64,000 nucleotides of DNA from Bidens hawaiensis (GCA_021521415.1 JAIQDT010003019.1:1-64000); one strand, 5' to 3'; positions 19,913 to 32,438 are shown, counted from the first letter of the stretch. The notes: generated by a model from the sequence alone, not told the origin. Made by a program: numbers and translations.

Positions 19913-20935
19913 GGCATGAAGTACGGTAAACAAGATAAGAATGACAAGTCTGATCCTGTGAATACAAATGTATCCACTTCATGAGTGAACGATTCAAACG
20001 TGTTTGCTTCATGTGCAGAGAAAGTAATTGTTGAGGAATGGACTGATGAGGATGATGACTCTTGTGTTTCATTTAATAAAGACATTAATTCTGATGTTTC
20101 TTTAAAATTGCCTGTTTTGAATTCTGTTAGTTCGACTGTTTGTTTGGGCTCTGGTTTTAAGAGCAAAGACAATTGTGTGGTTAATTGTGTTAAAACTATG
20201 AAATCTGATTATGTGGTTTTTAATAAGAAAAATAAAAATAAAACATTTGCTAAAAACTACCCACCACCCAAGTTCATTAAAGAGGGATGCTCCACAGAAC
20301 AAAAGGGTGACGAACCGAACAATAGGTCTAATGGTAAACATCAAGCTAAGCGACCTGACCCACACAATAGGTCAAGACAAAATGTTCACCACAATGATTT
20401 TTATATAAAACGTCGAACTTGTTATAATTGTGGGATTCCTGGTCATATTGCTAGAAATTGTCCACATCGTCCATATGTTCCTTACTATGGATTTTATCAT
20501 AGGAATATGCCTCGTGATACCTATCGACAAAATTTCGGGCATCATAAGGCAAATCCCTCTGACGGTGATTGGAATAAGAACAAATTTGGTAGGTTTCGTC
20601 CTCATCATACCAAGCCTAACATGTTTAGTAAAAGTGATAGAAACCATGATTCGACTTCAAAAAACTAACTCGATTTCTAAATCACGGCCTGTCGGGAGAA
20701 CAAATTCGTCTGTTCCCTTTACGCGCAAACCAGAGACTGAATCATCCATTCGTACAAACAACAATAAATCTTACAATGGTAAACATAAATGGATGCCTAA
20801 GTCTCCGGTAAAGAAGGTTTCTTCTTCCATTTTAGATAATCAAGAAGATATGTCATGGCAGCCTGTAACGAGTGTAGATGAGTCAGGTGTACCCAGTGTT
20901 ACTATGGACTGGGTGCCAAAGTCTAATTAATCCCG
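19913..20935 (+). pseudogene. Copia gag-pol linker with a second CCHC knuckle
   Basis: The frame of gag continues past the TAG and a TGA near 19981. The section at 19985-20668 has acidic stretches and a second zinc knuckle (CYNCGIPGHIARNC, 20420-20461), then a basic tail. A further frame (ending TMDWVPKSN at 20930) leads into the protease. Two zinc knuckles about 1.3 kb apart make the nucleocapsid part unusually long. Confidence 0.75.
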
Positions 20936-20939
20936 CACT

Positions 20940-23900
20940 TCGTGCAGGATCAGCTATGGAGGAATATCATCAGACCTTGGTATGTTGATAATGGCTGTTC
21001 CATGCACATGACAGGAGACATTTCCCAGCTACACGACATTTAAATTTTTAATGGTGGGTATGTGTTCTTTGTGGGTGGAGAAAAGGGGAAGATCACGCAG
21101 AAGGGTACTTTAAGTAACGATGTTCTAAAATTCGAAAATGTTAATTTTGTTCCAGAGCTGAAGCAAAGTTTGTTGAGCGTGTCACAAATCTGTGATAAAG
21201 GGTTTTCAACTCATTTTACTAAGAAAGAGTGCTTGATTTTGAAACCTGGTATCATTATACAAGAAGACTGGATTCTTGTTCGATCACAAAGAAAAGATAA
21301 TGCTTACATGATCGACATGAACAAAAATGTTCCTGATGAAAGAACCTGTTTGTTTTCAAAAGTGTCTGAACATAATGCCATGCTTTGGCATCGTCGTCTT
21401 GGTCATGCTAATATGAAAAATCTGAATCGTCTTGCTAAAAATGATTTGGTACGTGGATTACCCGTTAAAGATTTTGTTACTATTGAAAAATGTGTAGTTT
21501 GTGCTTTGGGTAAACATCATCGAAAAACTCATAAACCAAAATTGATTAATACCATTTCATCAGTTTTTCAACTATTGCATATGGACCTTTTTGGTCTGGT
21601 TCATGTTTTGAGTCTTTCTTGCAACTCTTATTGTCTCGTTATTACTGATGACTATTCACGGTTTACTTGGGTGTTTTTCTTGTCAAATAAGAGTGAAACT
21701 GGATAACTGATCAAGAGATTTGTGGTGCTTATGGAAAATCAGCTGAATCTGAAACTGAAAGGAATTCGTTGTGACAATGGTACGGAATTCAAGAATGCAT
21801 CATTGAATTATTTTTGCTCAGAAAGGGGGGGTGTTCCGTCAATACAGTTCAGCTCGGACACCACTGTAGAATGGTGTGGCTGAAAGGAGAAACAGGACTC
21901 TTATCGAGGCGGCAAGGACCATGCTGTGTGATTCTAAACTGCCATTATTCTTCTGGGCAGAAGCTATCAACACGGCCTGTTATGTTCAGAATCGGGTGAT
22001 AATTAACAAATCACAAATGAAAACTCCATATGAGATCGTATATGGTCATAAGCCTACTGTTACACACTTCAGAGCTTTTGGTTGTCCGTGTACTCTACTG
22101 AATCTCGAGGCTACTCCGAAGTTTGGGGCCAAAGCTGATGATTGGTATTTTGTTGGGTATGCTGGTCACACCGCCTACAGAGTCTACAATAAGTCAACTA
22201 AATAGATTCTAGAATCCGATGATGTTAGTTGGTTGGAAGAAAACGAGACTGATGCTCGTGTTGGTCTGGACTGGTTATTCGATTACAATGAACTCTTCAA
22301 ACCGTTCAATGTGTTTCCGGTCATCAACAGAGAAACTTAAGGTGGTGCTACAATAGATACTGAGAAAGAAGACCCACATGCAGTATCTCACATCTTTCCT
22401 CTTTTGGATGATGATGTCACAGAACCACTTGATGACAACCCACCCGCGTCCGTTAGTCAGCCGAAAGAAGTTACGGAAACTGTGTATTTTCCAAACTCTT
22501 CAGAAAATGCTTCAACAGTTGAGGGGGAGAGTCTTATTCGTCAAATCTTCGGGAGCACCTTGTTTCCCAATGTCATTCCAACTGAATACGTTGCCAGCAC
22601 TTCGTACTCACATAGTACGGCGGCTTCTGGATGGAAGAATCCCCTCACTGAAGTTGATGAAAATTTATCAAACTTATCTCCTACTGGAGATGTTCCCGAA
22701 CAGCCGATTCCGACAAGAACTCAACGAAATCATCCTATTGAGAGTGTTATCGGCCCTCTTGAAACAGGTGTGTCCACCAGAAGTCAGATAGGACACATAA
22801 ACAGTTGTTTGTTTTCTTGTTTCATTTCTTAGATTGAGCCGAAGTCGGTGGAAATGGCTCTTCTAGAACCAAGTTGGGTGGATGCCATGCACGAAGAGTT
22901 GAATCAGTTCGATAAATTGAAAGTGTGGAGGTTAGTTGAACTGCCAGAGGGAAAGAAAGCATTAGATACGAGATGGGTTTTCCGAAACAAGCAAGATGAC
23001 ATGGGAGTTATTGTTAGAAACAAGGCACGGTTAGTTGTTCGTGGTTTTTGTCAGGTTGAAGGTTTAGACTACATTGAAGTATATGCTCCTGTAGTTAGAC
23101 TTGAGGCCATTCGGATTTTTCTGGCTTATGCGTCTTTCATGGGTTTCACGGTATATCAGATGGATGTTAAGACCGCATTTCTGTATGGCGAAGTTAAGGA
23201 AGAGATTTACGTGGATCAGCCAACGGGGTTTGTAGACTCTAATCCTAATCATGTCTACAAATTGGATAAAGCATTGTACGGTCTTCACCAAGCTCCTCGG
23301 GCGTGGTATGTTACGTTGACGGCACATCTTCTAGGTCATGGCTATACAAGGGGGACCATTGATCTCTGTTCCTTAAAACCGTCGGGAAAGATTTGATTCT
23401 GGTTCAGATTTATGTGGATGATATTATCTTCGGGTCTACCAGTGGTGAGCTGTGTTCAGAATTTGAAAAGGTTATGAAGAAGAGATTTGGGATGAGCTCG
23501 TTGGGAGAGATGACAACATTTCTAGGATTGCAGGTTCGTCAGAGCTCGACGGGAATTTTGCTGTATCAAGGAAAGTACGTTGAAGATATGCTTGCAAAAT
23601 TTGAATTTCAAGATTCCAAGAGTGCCGCCACTCCAATGGCAGTAAGGCCTCTTCTGTCGTCTGATCCTGAAGGGAGTCCTTTAGATGACACGTACTATCG
23701 ATCGATGATCGGGTCTCTGATGTATCTCATCGCCAGTTGTCCCGACATCATGTTTGCAGTCTGTCAATGTGCTCGTTTCTAGGCTAATCCTAAACTCTCT
23801 CATTTAATTGCTGTTAAATGCATTTTTAGATATCTGAAGGGACAACCGAAGTTAGGTCTTTGGTATCCCAAAAACTCAGAATTTGATCTTTATGCTTTTG

Positions 23901-24357
23901 TTGATTGCAATTATGGCGGAGATGACATTGATAGGAAATCCACATCTGCCGGCTGCCAGTTTTTAGGAGATCGTATCATTTCATGGCAGTGCAAGAAACA
24001 ACAAACGGTGTCTACTTCGACTGCCGAGGTGGAGTATGTTGCTACGTCAGCTTGCTGTTCACAGGTTATTTGGATGCAACATCAATTGCTGGACTACGGG
24101 TTGGAATTTCTTGACATCCCTATATTTTGTGATAATGATGCTGCCATAGCAATTGTTAAGAATCCGGTTCAACATTCAAAAATCAAGCACATTGATATTA
24201 AAATACATTTTATTCGTGACTGTTACGACCGAAAATTAATTCATCTTGAGTAAGTTCACACTGATAACAATGTGGCGGACTTATTTACAAAACCGGTCAG
24301 AACAGCCAGATTTAATGTGCTTGTGAATTTTCTTAAAATGCTTCATTTCGAGGATTG
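20940..24357 (+). pseudogene. Copia pol: protease, integrase, reverse transcriptase, RNase H
   Basis: The domain order identifies Ty1/Copia. Protease: WYVDNGCSMHMTG at 20978, with Asn where D-S-G or D-T-G is usual. Integrase: zinc region WHRRLGH..CVVCALGKHH (about 21389-21525), then MDLFG and DDYSRFTW; the NGVAERRN block near 21870 carries the catalytic Glu, after a frame break and a stop. [11 protein letters not shown] and [10 protein letters not shown] (about 22965-23050), [16 protein letters not shown] at 23411-23422. RNase H: DRKSTSAGCQF and KHIDIKIHFIRD to 24357. Frame breaks or stops lie at about 21705, 21835, 21869, 22204, 22830, 23390, 23780 and 24251. It is dead. Confidence 0.92.
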
Positions 24358-26342
24358 AGTCTTTTTGGGTATAAATTTGTATATTATTTTCTAAATTTGT
24401 AGAAAATCAAAACGTCAAAAAATAGTGTGTGTGAATCAAAAAGTCAAAAAATAGTGTGTGTTCGTTTATATTCACTCTCGCTTAAAATTATGTCTACTGC
24501 TCAAGTTTGAAGGTCATATACTTGTATATGTTTGGTCCGGTAATCTACTCGTAGATTGACAGGATAGCCATTTATCTAAAGACTGAAAGCATTTGGGGCG
24601 ATTGTGATGTGTTTTATGTTTTGAATTCTTTCACATAAAATTATGTCGGTAATTCCAAGTTGGTGGGACACGTATTCTCATATGTGTTTGGTCCTGTTAA
24701 CCACTTGTGGTCATACGGGATAGCCATTTACCTGAAAGCTAAAGAGTGACCGGGGTGACTGAGTTCTTAACATGTGTGTCTTCTGGGAAATGATATGATT
24801 ATTCAGTTAATAGCTTGATGAAGCTTAAAATTTTTTTCAAATGAAAATTGATCCAACCTTTGGAAAATGATAGATAAATTGTTCTTGTGTGTCTAACAGG
24901 TGAAGTTATTAAGCTTAAAAGGCCCTAGAACAATCACTGATTTGTATGGTAGCTTTCCATGATGCCTAAAAGTTGAAGTGATATAAACTAAAATTGCTAA
25001 ACTTACTGTGGAGAGTCATTTTGAAGAAATGTGCATGCTTTCATATACATCTCTCCAAAGGATAGGCAGAAAAGCAATTACCCAGTCATACACAAGCCCG
25101 TTAGTGTCTTGATCACCAAAAATATTGTATTGCTTTGCTTATTATCAAAAAAAAAATTATAATTTTTTCAATGTGTTATTATCTGTATATATATTTCTTA
25201 AACAAATTAGTTTTTAAAAGGCTTAAAGGGTCATACTAGAACTACAAGGGTGGGACACTCAAGTAAGTCCTAAACACTCTGAATGAAAGGCCTGTAAGTC
25301 CTGACGGCTTGTAAGTCCAACGTTCAACATTAAAGCCTAAAATTTTTGTTATCCATAAACTTTTGATCAAGCACTAGGGGGTTGGAGTCAAATTGGGGTG
25401 ATCTGGGGAAAGCCAAATACGCTTTGAGAAGAGATAGGAGGCATCACAGGTCCATGAGTGATGTCCATCTAAGCTTTATACCGAACTGAACCTAATCCAT
25501 ATCACTGATGCAATGAAAATCATGCTAAGTTCGGTATACCTGCTATCAGCCTGTCTCTTTGTGTCATAATAATGTTGAACATGAATCCTTGTGACAGCAC
25601 CTTAAACAATATGATTCCATGTTCGGATCTTTTCTCAAAAAGTGGTGTTTTTGCAAAACTGAAATTTGATCCCAAATTAGATAAATATCTAGAAGACTTG
25701 TGTTTCGTGTTGTTGTTGTTTTTTGAGTTTATTATTTCTAAATTTTTGTTTTCATCTCGAAACTACTCTCCTCGAAACATGTACGTGTTCAAATTGGGCT
25801 TAATTTAATATTGGAAAACTACTTTGGGCCTTGGGATTGCATCTGGTCATCTTATAATTTGGTTTTGGGCCAAAGTTTGTAATCTGGGCTCCTCTGGTTG
25901 GGTTTCTCTTGGTCCCTAAGGGTTCTCGGCCCATGAAGTTTGGAATATAAATGGATTTTCTAACTCAATTATTATTATTACTTTCAAAGACTGTTTCTCT
26001 CTGAAGAAAACCCATCTGGCCGAAAACCCTAATACTTTAGTATCCTAATCAAGACTGTTCGCACTTTAGTTTCTTTGTGTTCGAGTACATGTATGAGATC
26101 TATCGAGGATGCAGCATGTTACAACTGTGTTAATTTTTAGTAGGATTGTTTGAGATGAGATGTCAATTGATTCAGATAATGAACTTGAATCGGTTTGGTC
26201 GTTAATTTTGATTGAGACCATTGTGGTGGTCTTAAGAGCATATTGCAGGTTCCATGGTGGATTGGAGACTTCGGCTATTTGGAAGGGATGACACGGAGTT
26301 CTAGGCTGAATTCAAAGAGTTTCCTTTTTGTCTCATTGGCGG
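24358..26342. other. Non-coding stretch of Copia element between pol and ORF3
   Basis: About 2 kb without a supported ORF. Two related segments (about 24490-24600 and 24640-24750) share a CATATAC..TGTTTGGTCC(G/T)GT motif followed by GGATAGCCATTTA, so this part has been duplicated internally. A TTCTCGGCCC motif occurs at about 25922. It could contain the promoter or splice signals needed to express ORF3. Confidence 0.5.
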
Positions 26343-26540
26343 TTTGACCGAAAACCCATGGTCAAACTAAGGGTTCTCGGTTGACTTTTTTTGACCGAGA
26401 TCTCTTGTCCCTGACTGAGAACCCATGTTCTCGGTGGGACTGGACAGAGATCATGCCTCCTTTGACCGAGAACTCCATACTTTGACCGAAATCTCTTTAC
26501 ATGGACAGAAAACAGCCACCTTGGACCGAAAACTATTAAA
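26343..26540 (-). repeat. Array of TTGACCGAGAAC-type motifs, mostly inverted
   Basis: Eight or nine copies of GACCGAGA or GACCGAAA motifs lie within 200 bp, with two copies (near 26369 and 26429) in the opposite direction. The array lies 150 bp before ORF3, just as the plus-oriented array at 17561-17785 lies before gag. Confidence 0.85.
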
Positions 26541-26693
26541 ATACATTATTAAATCTCGTTTTGGTCCTTATAACTTGTTTTTTATGTCACAATCAGTCTC
26601 TAATGTTTGAGAAATTAAAATTGGTGTTCTTAAACTCATGTTTGTCACTCAAGTTACATAAATATTTACTAACTTGACTCATTTGTTGCAGTA

Positions 26694-29196
26694 ATGGCTG
26701 ATCAAGCTCCTCTAAAGTTCGTTGATGCTCACAATATGGCTGGATATTTGTTTGATCCTCCTCCAGCACACAAGGAGTTCAAGTCCATGATCGTTGGCCT
26801 CAATACTTGCAGGATTTCTCACGCCTTACGAGAAAATCCTATCATTTGCAAGAAAATGGTCACGGACTTCTGGAACAATGCTTCGATCAACCAGCAAGGA
26901 CCAGGTGGAGTTGTGTGTATTGACTCCAAAGTGCAAAAGAAGCCGGTCGTCATCACAGAGTCCATTATACGTGAAGTGCTTTTATTTGGGGATCAACCTG
27001 ATTACCCAACAGAGTACTCGACTACTGCTGTTTCTGAGGTCCTTACAAGAATGGGCTACGAGGGATCCTACCCTCCTGCAATCAAGAAGTTATTCCACCC
27101 GTACCGTATATTTCTGATACACACATTCTTTACGTGTGTGTCGGGACGAAAAGGGGGTTCCGATGAGATTAGCCACACATAGATGTCGGCCATTGTTGCT
27201 CTGATCATGGATTGGAATTACAACTATTCCAAGTTCGTTTTCGATGAGATGTTGAGCAATCTTAAGGGAAAGAAAAACGAGATGTTTCTTATGTATCCTC
27301 GGTTTCTACATATGATCTTTAATTCACATTACACTGATCTTGTTAGATCTGTTGAGACACTGGATATGAAATCAATGGGACCCAATACCTTTGGGTTGAT
27401 GAAGCAATCAAGAAAAGGGGCAAAGGTCGTCTATCAAGGCCTTCATGAGCTAGTTAAGTTCGGCCGCTTTGCTGAAACAGAGACTGTACCGGTGACAACT
27501 CAGGTTGCTGAAGAGCATGTGGCGCCAGTTCTGAGGCGTACTGCTGCTTTTGAGATTATTTCTGATGATGAAGATGAGGAGACTCCTGTACAACAGTTGG
27601 AGTCCGAACACCGTGAAATGGAGACTGCATCGTTTGCTGAACAGTCACTAGATTTTGAGAAGCTTAAAGATTTACTTCAGTCAACTGCTTTGAAGCCTCC
27701 TCAAACAGTTGCTGAAAATCAAGATGAAGATGCACCAGAACGCTGATCTAGTTCCACGAAAAAGAAGAAAGAAAGATCCAAGACCAGGCGTTCTGATTAA
27801 TGAACCTGCAACACCAACAACAAGCCAACAACAACAACAAGAGTCAGCAGTTCCTGGGACTCATGTTGATTCAAGTCCATCAACTGCTGAGCCTCAAACC
27901 CAGGAACAGATATTTGATGATATAGCTCAAGATTTTGACTTTGAGACCGATATTCCACATACTGATATTCCATCTGGATCATCCGACCCCACCAATCAGG
28001 GTCAGTCAAGCTCCAATGCCTCCGAGAAGATTGCCCATATTCTTGTTATGCAAGAATAATTTTTCCAGAATAAGGGAAAGGGGGTCGTACTGGAAGCTGA
28101 ACCAGTAGACGTCCAAGCTTTGCAACGTCGAGTCTTTGAGCTCAAACAAGACTCAGTTGTCAAAGACGTACGTATTCAAGAACTTGAAGCTAGTAACACT
28201 GATAAAGATCCAAGATTAAAGAGCTTCAGTCTGGTATGGGAGAATTAACCGCTATATATCTAGACCTCCAACAAAAACTTGTTCAGAAATTTAGATATGA
28301 ATTCAAGAGTGGTGCTGATGTAACTTCAAAGACTCCCAATGTAGAATAAGGTGGCAGTTCTGGTGGTCGTCCTGTTGAAAACATAGATGAATCCGAGACA
28401 TTGAAACAATGACAGATGAGAAGTCGGATCGACTCCAAAAGAAGATTATGATTATGAAGAATTCAAATCAGAATTTTGAATCCTCCGATTATCCTGATAG
28501 ATTTTTATTGTTACTTTTGAAAAAGGCTTTTCAGATAAACATGGTGATCGTTCTGGGGTTAGGTCTTGGGGATTTGATGCTGAAAAGAATATGTGGTGGG
28601 TTAAACGAAGGTCTGGGAACACCGAGTACTACAAGAAGATGAAAGATTTTGGATCTTGGACAAAGGTGGATCTCAATGACCTCATCAATGCATCATTTCA
28701 CAATCCAACTAATGATAAAAGAGGAATTTATTTCTGGAACTTCCTCAGGAGCCAAGTGGATAGAGGCTTTTTGAAGATGACAACTGCTGAATCATTCTTG
28801 AAGAAAGCTAAAGGTGTAAAGGATCCAAAGACCGGAAAAACCATGGTAAACGTGATGTGGCCTGCAACAAAGAAGGCTACTCATATTCCTGTACCTGATG
28901 CAATACCTGATGGAACTTTAGAGAATATGAGATTCTGGATGTTCGACAGTATGACTGCTACCGTCGTCATAAGTTTACAGAAGGGTAAGGGGCAATACAG
29001 ATTTGTTGATCCAAAGGATTTGCTCAAGCTTGGAGAACTAGATATCAAGACCCTCAACAGATTTCAAACCATTGCTGATCCAATCCTTGAAACTGCTGCA
29101 AAGGAATACACCAGAATGGTGGCTTCTATTATCAGAACTGGTTATTGGGCAGGTGGTTTAAAGGATGCTGATGTTGATATTATGGAGTACGATTAA
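26694..29196 (+). pseudogene. Extra ORF (ORF3) of the Copia element, function unknown
   Basis: ATG at 26694 begins a protein of roughly 800 residues, now broken. Part 1 (26694-27179) opens with VDAHNMAGYLFDPPP and holds ISHALRENP..DFW; a TAG at 27180 interrupts it. Part 2 (27183-27746) has DWNYNYSKFVFDEML and an acidic tail. Part 3 (about 27709-28240) is Gln-, Ser- and Pro-rich, followed by a coiled-coil-like ELKQDSVVKDVRIQELEA. The C-terminal part (28591-29196) is a globular-looking region (TGKTMVNVMWPATKKATHIP). It has no transmembrane segments, so it is not an obvious envelope protein although it occupies the Sirevirus env-like position. From memory, Asteraceae annotations contain many proteins with similar HNM..YL openings; not checked. 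Confidence 0.7.
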
Positions 29197-29207
29197 AGAA
29201 CTAAGCT

Positions 29208-29225
29208 ACAAACCAAGGGGGATAT
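29208..29225 (+). promoter_or_regulatory. Copia polypurine tract
   Basis: AACCAAGGGGGATAT ends directly at the 3' LTR and should prime plus-strand DNA synthesis. Confidence 0.85.
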
Positions 29226-29612
29226 TGTTGGGTCTATACTTGATGGTTTGCACTTAGTTAAGCTGGGTTTTGTGTTTTGTATGTAAACCGAGATCCTTAT
29301 GGATCTCGGTAGGCTTTGGGCTTTTGTTGGGCTAGTATGTTGGCTACCTTATATATAGATCTCTTTGTGTAGGGTTTGGTGGCTCGTTCAATTGTTTTTT
29401 TTTCTTTTTGGCCGTCTAGTATCATTGGTGTACTAGACGTGTATTGTAAGCATAGTGCTTAAGCACCCGACGTTAATAATAACGTGTGTTTTGAAGCAGT
29501 CCTTGTGTTCTGTCTCTTCTTGTATTTGTTCTTGAATCATCTTGTGTTGGATTTCCGCACCAACGTCAAGATCAGTTGATATCATATTGAAAGATCCTCC
29601 ACGAGACTTACA
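29226..29612 (+). repeat. 3' LTR of the Copia element
   Basis: Matches 16954-17342 with about a dozen differences, including a changed end (GAGACTTACA against GGAACTTTCA). The TATTT duplication follows. Confidence 0.93.
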
Positions 29613-29665
29613 TATTTGTATGTTATTTAATAAACGGCTTAAGAATTAGCGTAAAACTGTTTCAG

Positions 29666-31583
29666 ATTTTTGAGAGCCGCGAGGAGTTGGAGAAATGGGT
29701 AAAAACTAGATGACAGGAGCGTGGGTTTGTTGTTGTGGTCCAGCGGTCAAGGAAAAACGCTGTGGACCTTGCATGCAATCGTGGAGGTGAACCCAAAATA
29801 AAGGCGACGGTGAGACGTACCGGTAGCATCAAAAAATGCTGTCCGTTTAAGATCCTGGGCAGGTACGACTCGAGGGGTGCATGTTGGAGGGTTCAAGTGG
29901 TAAACGAGACTCACAACCACGATCTCGTTGAATTCGAGGAGGGGTGTGCGTCTTTTAGAAAAATGAACAGCGACCAGCTGGATATGGTTGAGAGTTTACA
30001 CAGGACCGGCGTGAAGCCGCAACAAATCGAAGCAGCCCTCCGCGAAAAGTTTCCCGTTGTGCAACCTGTAATAAAAGATATATACAACCACACCGCCAAT
30101 CTTAGGAGGGATGGGCTACTAAGCGACACCCCTATGAAGGTAGTTCAAAAAATTTGTAGTTTTAATGTATAGTTGTAGTGCTTGTAATATTTACTAAAGT
30201 TTTATTTCATCCAATGCAGGCGCTGGAAAACTTTTCGCCGCGTCGGTTTCAGGTTCTATACCCGGGAGAGTGATACCGACGACAGGATGGAGGAAATTTT
30301 CTTCTGTCATAATAATTAGCATAAGATGTGGCGTGCGTTCCCCGAGGTGTTGATGATGACACGACGTACAACACCAACATGTACGACTGGCCGTTGGTTC
30401 AGTTTATCGGTGTGACGTCGACATCACAGTCGTTTTGTATCGCCACCGCGTTTGTTATCAGGGAATGGTAGAGGAACTTCACCTTGTCTCTGGAGAAACT
30501 TAAACAAATGCTCGATGACTGCATAGAGCCACGAGTGATCCTGACTGACACGGACCAGGCCCTCATGAACGCATGCGACGCGATCTTCCCTAATGCCACC
30601 AAAAATTTATGCAGGTGGCACATATCCGAGAATATAAGGAGATAAGGGCCAATATAGGACGGATATGGGGACGGACTTTGCATACTGGTGGAAGGTCCTG
30701 TATCAGTCTCCCACGATACAGGAGTATGACAACCGTCGCATAAACATGGAACGTCCTTTGTTACAGGACGATAGAGCAGGTGAGTCCTTCGTATCAATTG
30801 ACAGTTTTTAATAGCCTAAATATACGTCTTAATAACGTTTCCCTTTATTTTTCAGAGGTCTAGCAATACATTCGCAACAGCTGGCTGGATCCATACAAAC
30901 ACAAGTTTGTAGTCTGCTGGATCGACGAACGCCGAAACGACGGCGAACCGAGTTGAGAGCCAGCACGCAAATCTGAAAAGGTACCTCAATGGAAGAAACA
31001 ACTCGCTCGACACAATTGCCAGACACATCCTTAAAATGGTCAACTCGCAGATGAAAGAAATCGGTAAATCTTTTCAAGACTCCCGTTCCAAGGTCATGGA
31101 AGGACATTGATAGCACGCCTGGTTGAAGAAGCTAGTAAATAGGGTGCCGATTCATGCTCTGAAGCTATTTGTGAATGAGTATGAGTTGATACACAAGATG
31201 CGTGACGGCGGCGCTTCATGTGACCACCATTTGTATTCGTCTTCGGGGCTACCATGTGCTTGTCGGATTGACGGATACATAGTTAACGACACGTGTATCC
31301 CAATAAATGATGTTGACCCGTTCTGGAGGAGGCTTAATTTTGATGCAGCCTATCCGCCGAACGAAGAGCCAGACTACGAAGCGGGTATGCGTGAAATCAC
31401 AGATACGCTGTCATCCATAGATGACCCTAATAAGAAGAAAAGTTTTTTCGCGAAGCTCATATTTGCTATTCCAGGGAGATCTAAAAAGAAGTCACCCGAA
31501 AAAAGAGAGGATCCTCGGGGGCATCCCAAAAAACCAGATCCCCCGAGACATAGCTCTTACACCCCCGCTCCAGATCGCCCTTG
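29666..31583 (+). pseudogene. Gene A: FAR1 zinc finger, MULE transposase core and SWIM region
   Basis: Exon 29666-30139 carries the FAR1/WRKY-GCM1-type finger (CN..., CCPF, THNH) and a helix-rich linker. Exon 30220-30779 carries the MULE core: DTTYNTN supplies the first catalytic Asp and TDTDQALMNAC the second, followed by CRWHI. From 30856, ESQHANLKRYL holds the Glu typical of the third catalytic site. The SWIM-like region (CDHH..SGLPCACRI) and DPFWRRLNF follow. The intron before 29666 contains the whole Copia element. Stops are visible at 29711, near 30316, at 30469, and TGA-TAG near 31108, so the gene is dead. The protein would have been the element's nuclear transposase. Domains read on without a gene gap into the OTU region. 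Confidence 0.85.
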
Positions 31584-32438
31584 ACACAGCTCCTACACCC
31601 CCGCTCCAGATCTCCCCAGACACAGCTCCAACACCCCACTCTCGTCACAGGTGCCCATCAACGAAACCCCCACCCCATCCTCGCTGTCTCGTTCGTTGTC
31701 CCAGTCAGCGTCGCGATTTAAAATTCCTCGGGGACGACCTAAGTTATCGAAACCTACGGGAGATCACCTCAGGTTTCCTTTGATGGTTTCACCAGCGCAA
31801 GTACTGGTGATAGAAATGTTTAGGAGCGTCATTCCTAGCTGGGCTCAGCCGTTCGTCGCAGACATCAAAAACGTACGCCTAGACGGTAACTGCGGTTTCC
31901 GATCAATCGCTGTGGGTTTGGGGATACATGAGAAACTCTGGCCGGATATTAGGCGGGCAATGCAGAACGAGCTGGAAACCAACGAAGGGTGGCGGAGGGC
32001 GATGTTCAGCAAAGAGGATGAAAGATTGTACGGTTGGGTTCATTCCAGCATTCTGTACTCCAACACGGTCAAACCGGCGCCACCGAGTCGTTGGTTTAGC
32101 GTACCCGGTCACGGGCACGTGGCTGCTCAGATATACAGGTGTGTGTTAGTCAACCTAGCTGGCAATCAGACCGAATCTTACTTCCCATTGAGAATCGGTC
32201 CTGACTTGATTCCGGATCCACTGGTTATAGGCATCGCTAATTGGGATGTGATCACTGGATATATATCAAACTGGTAGGAGATTTCCCAATGCCTACGCCG
32301 AACCTTAATTGGGAAAGAAGCGCCGTACCAGTGGCCCTCGAATGGAAAACACCGTACGGACAACGTATGAAGGAGTACGAACAAATACGCACGGGTTGGC
32401 GAAGGGAACCCTCTAACGTAGATCTAGACAGCTTATAG
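31584..32438 (+). pseudogene. Gene A, C-terminal OTU cysteine-protease domain
   Basis: After a proline-rich linker with repeated HSSYTPAPD units (a TGA interrupts it at about 31582), the OTU fold begins near 31800. DGNCGFRSIA at about 31884 is the OTU nucleophile motif (Asp and Cys). The matching histidine, in HWIYIKL near 32247, is in a different frame: the frame carrying the Cys ends with a stop at 32275, so one small indel separates Cys from His. The protein would end at 32438. OTU proteins cleave ubiquitin chains. OTU or ULP1 protease fusions to MULE transposases are known in plants, but their role in transposition is not settled. Confidence 0.8.

Larger units (their letters stand above)
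16954..29612 (+). mobile_element. 12.7-kb Ty1/Copia element with an extra ORF (Sirevirus-like)
   Basis: Two LTRs of about 388 bp (TG..CA) are bounded by the exact duplication TATTT (16949-16953, 29613-29617). Internal order is primer-binding site, gag with CCHC knuckles, protease, integrase, RT, RNase H (the Copia order), a 2.3-kb non-coding stretch, a further large ORF, then polypurine tract. It is much longer than a standard 5-kb Copia. The long gag and additional 3' ORF suggest the Sirevirus/Maximus branch (inference). It sits in an intron of gene A in the same orientation. LTRs differ at roughly a dozen positions and all ORFs are broken, so it is an old insertion. Confidence 0.93.

Noticed and set aside
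26425..26610. 61-aa ORF in the Copia spacer
   Set aside because: It runs through the GACCGAGA repeat array and has no domain.
26694..29196. ORF3 as a true envelope gene
   Set aside because: No signal peptide, transmembrane segment or fusion-peptide-like stretch is visible; only its position is env-like.
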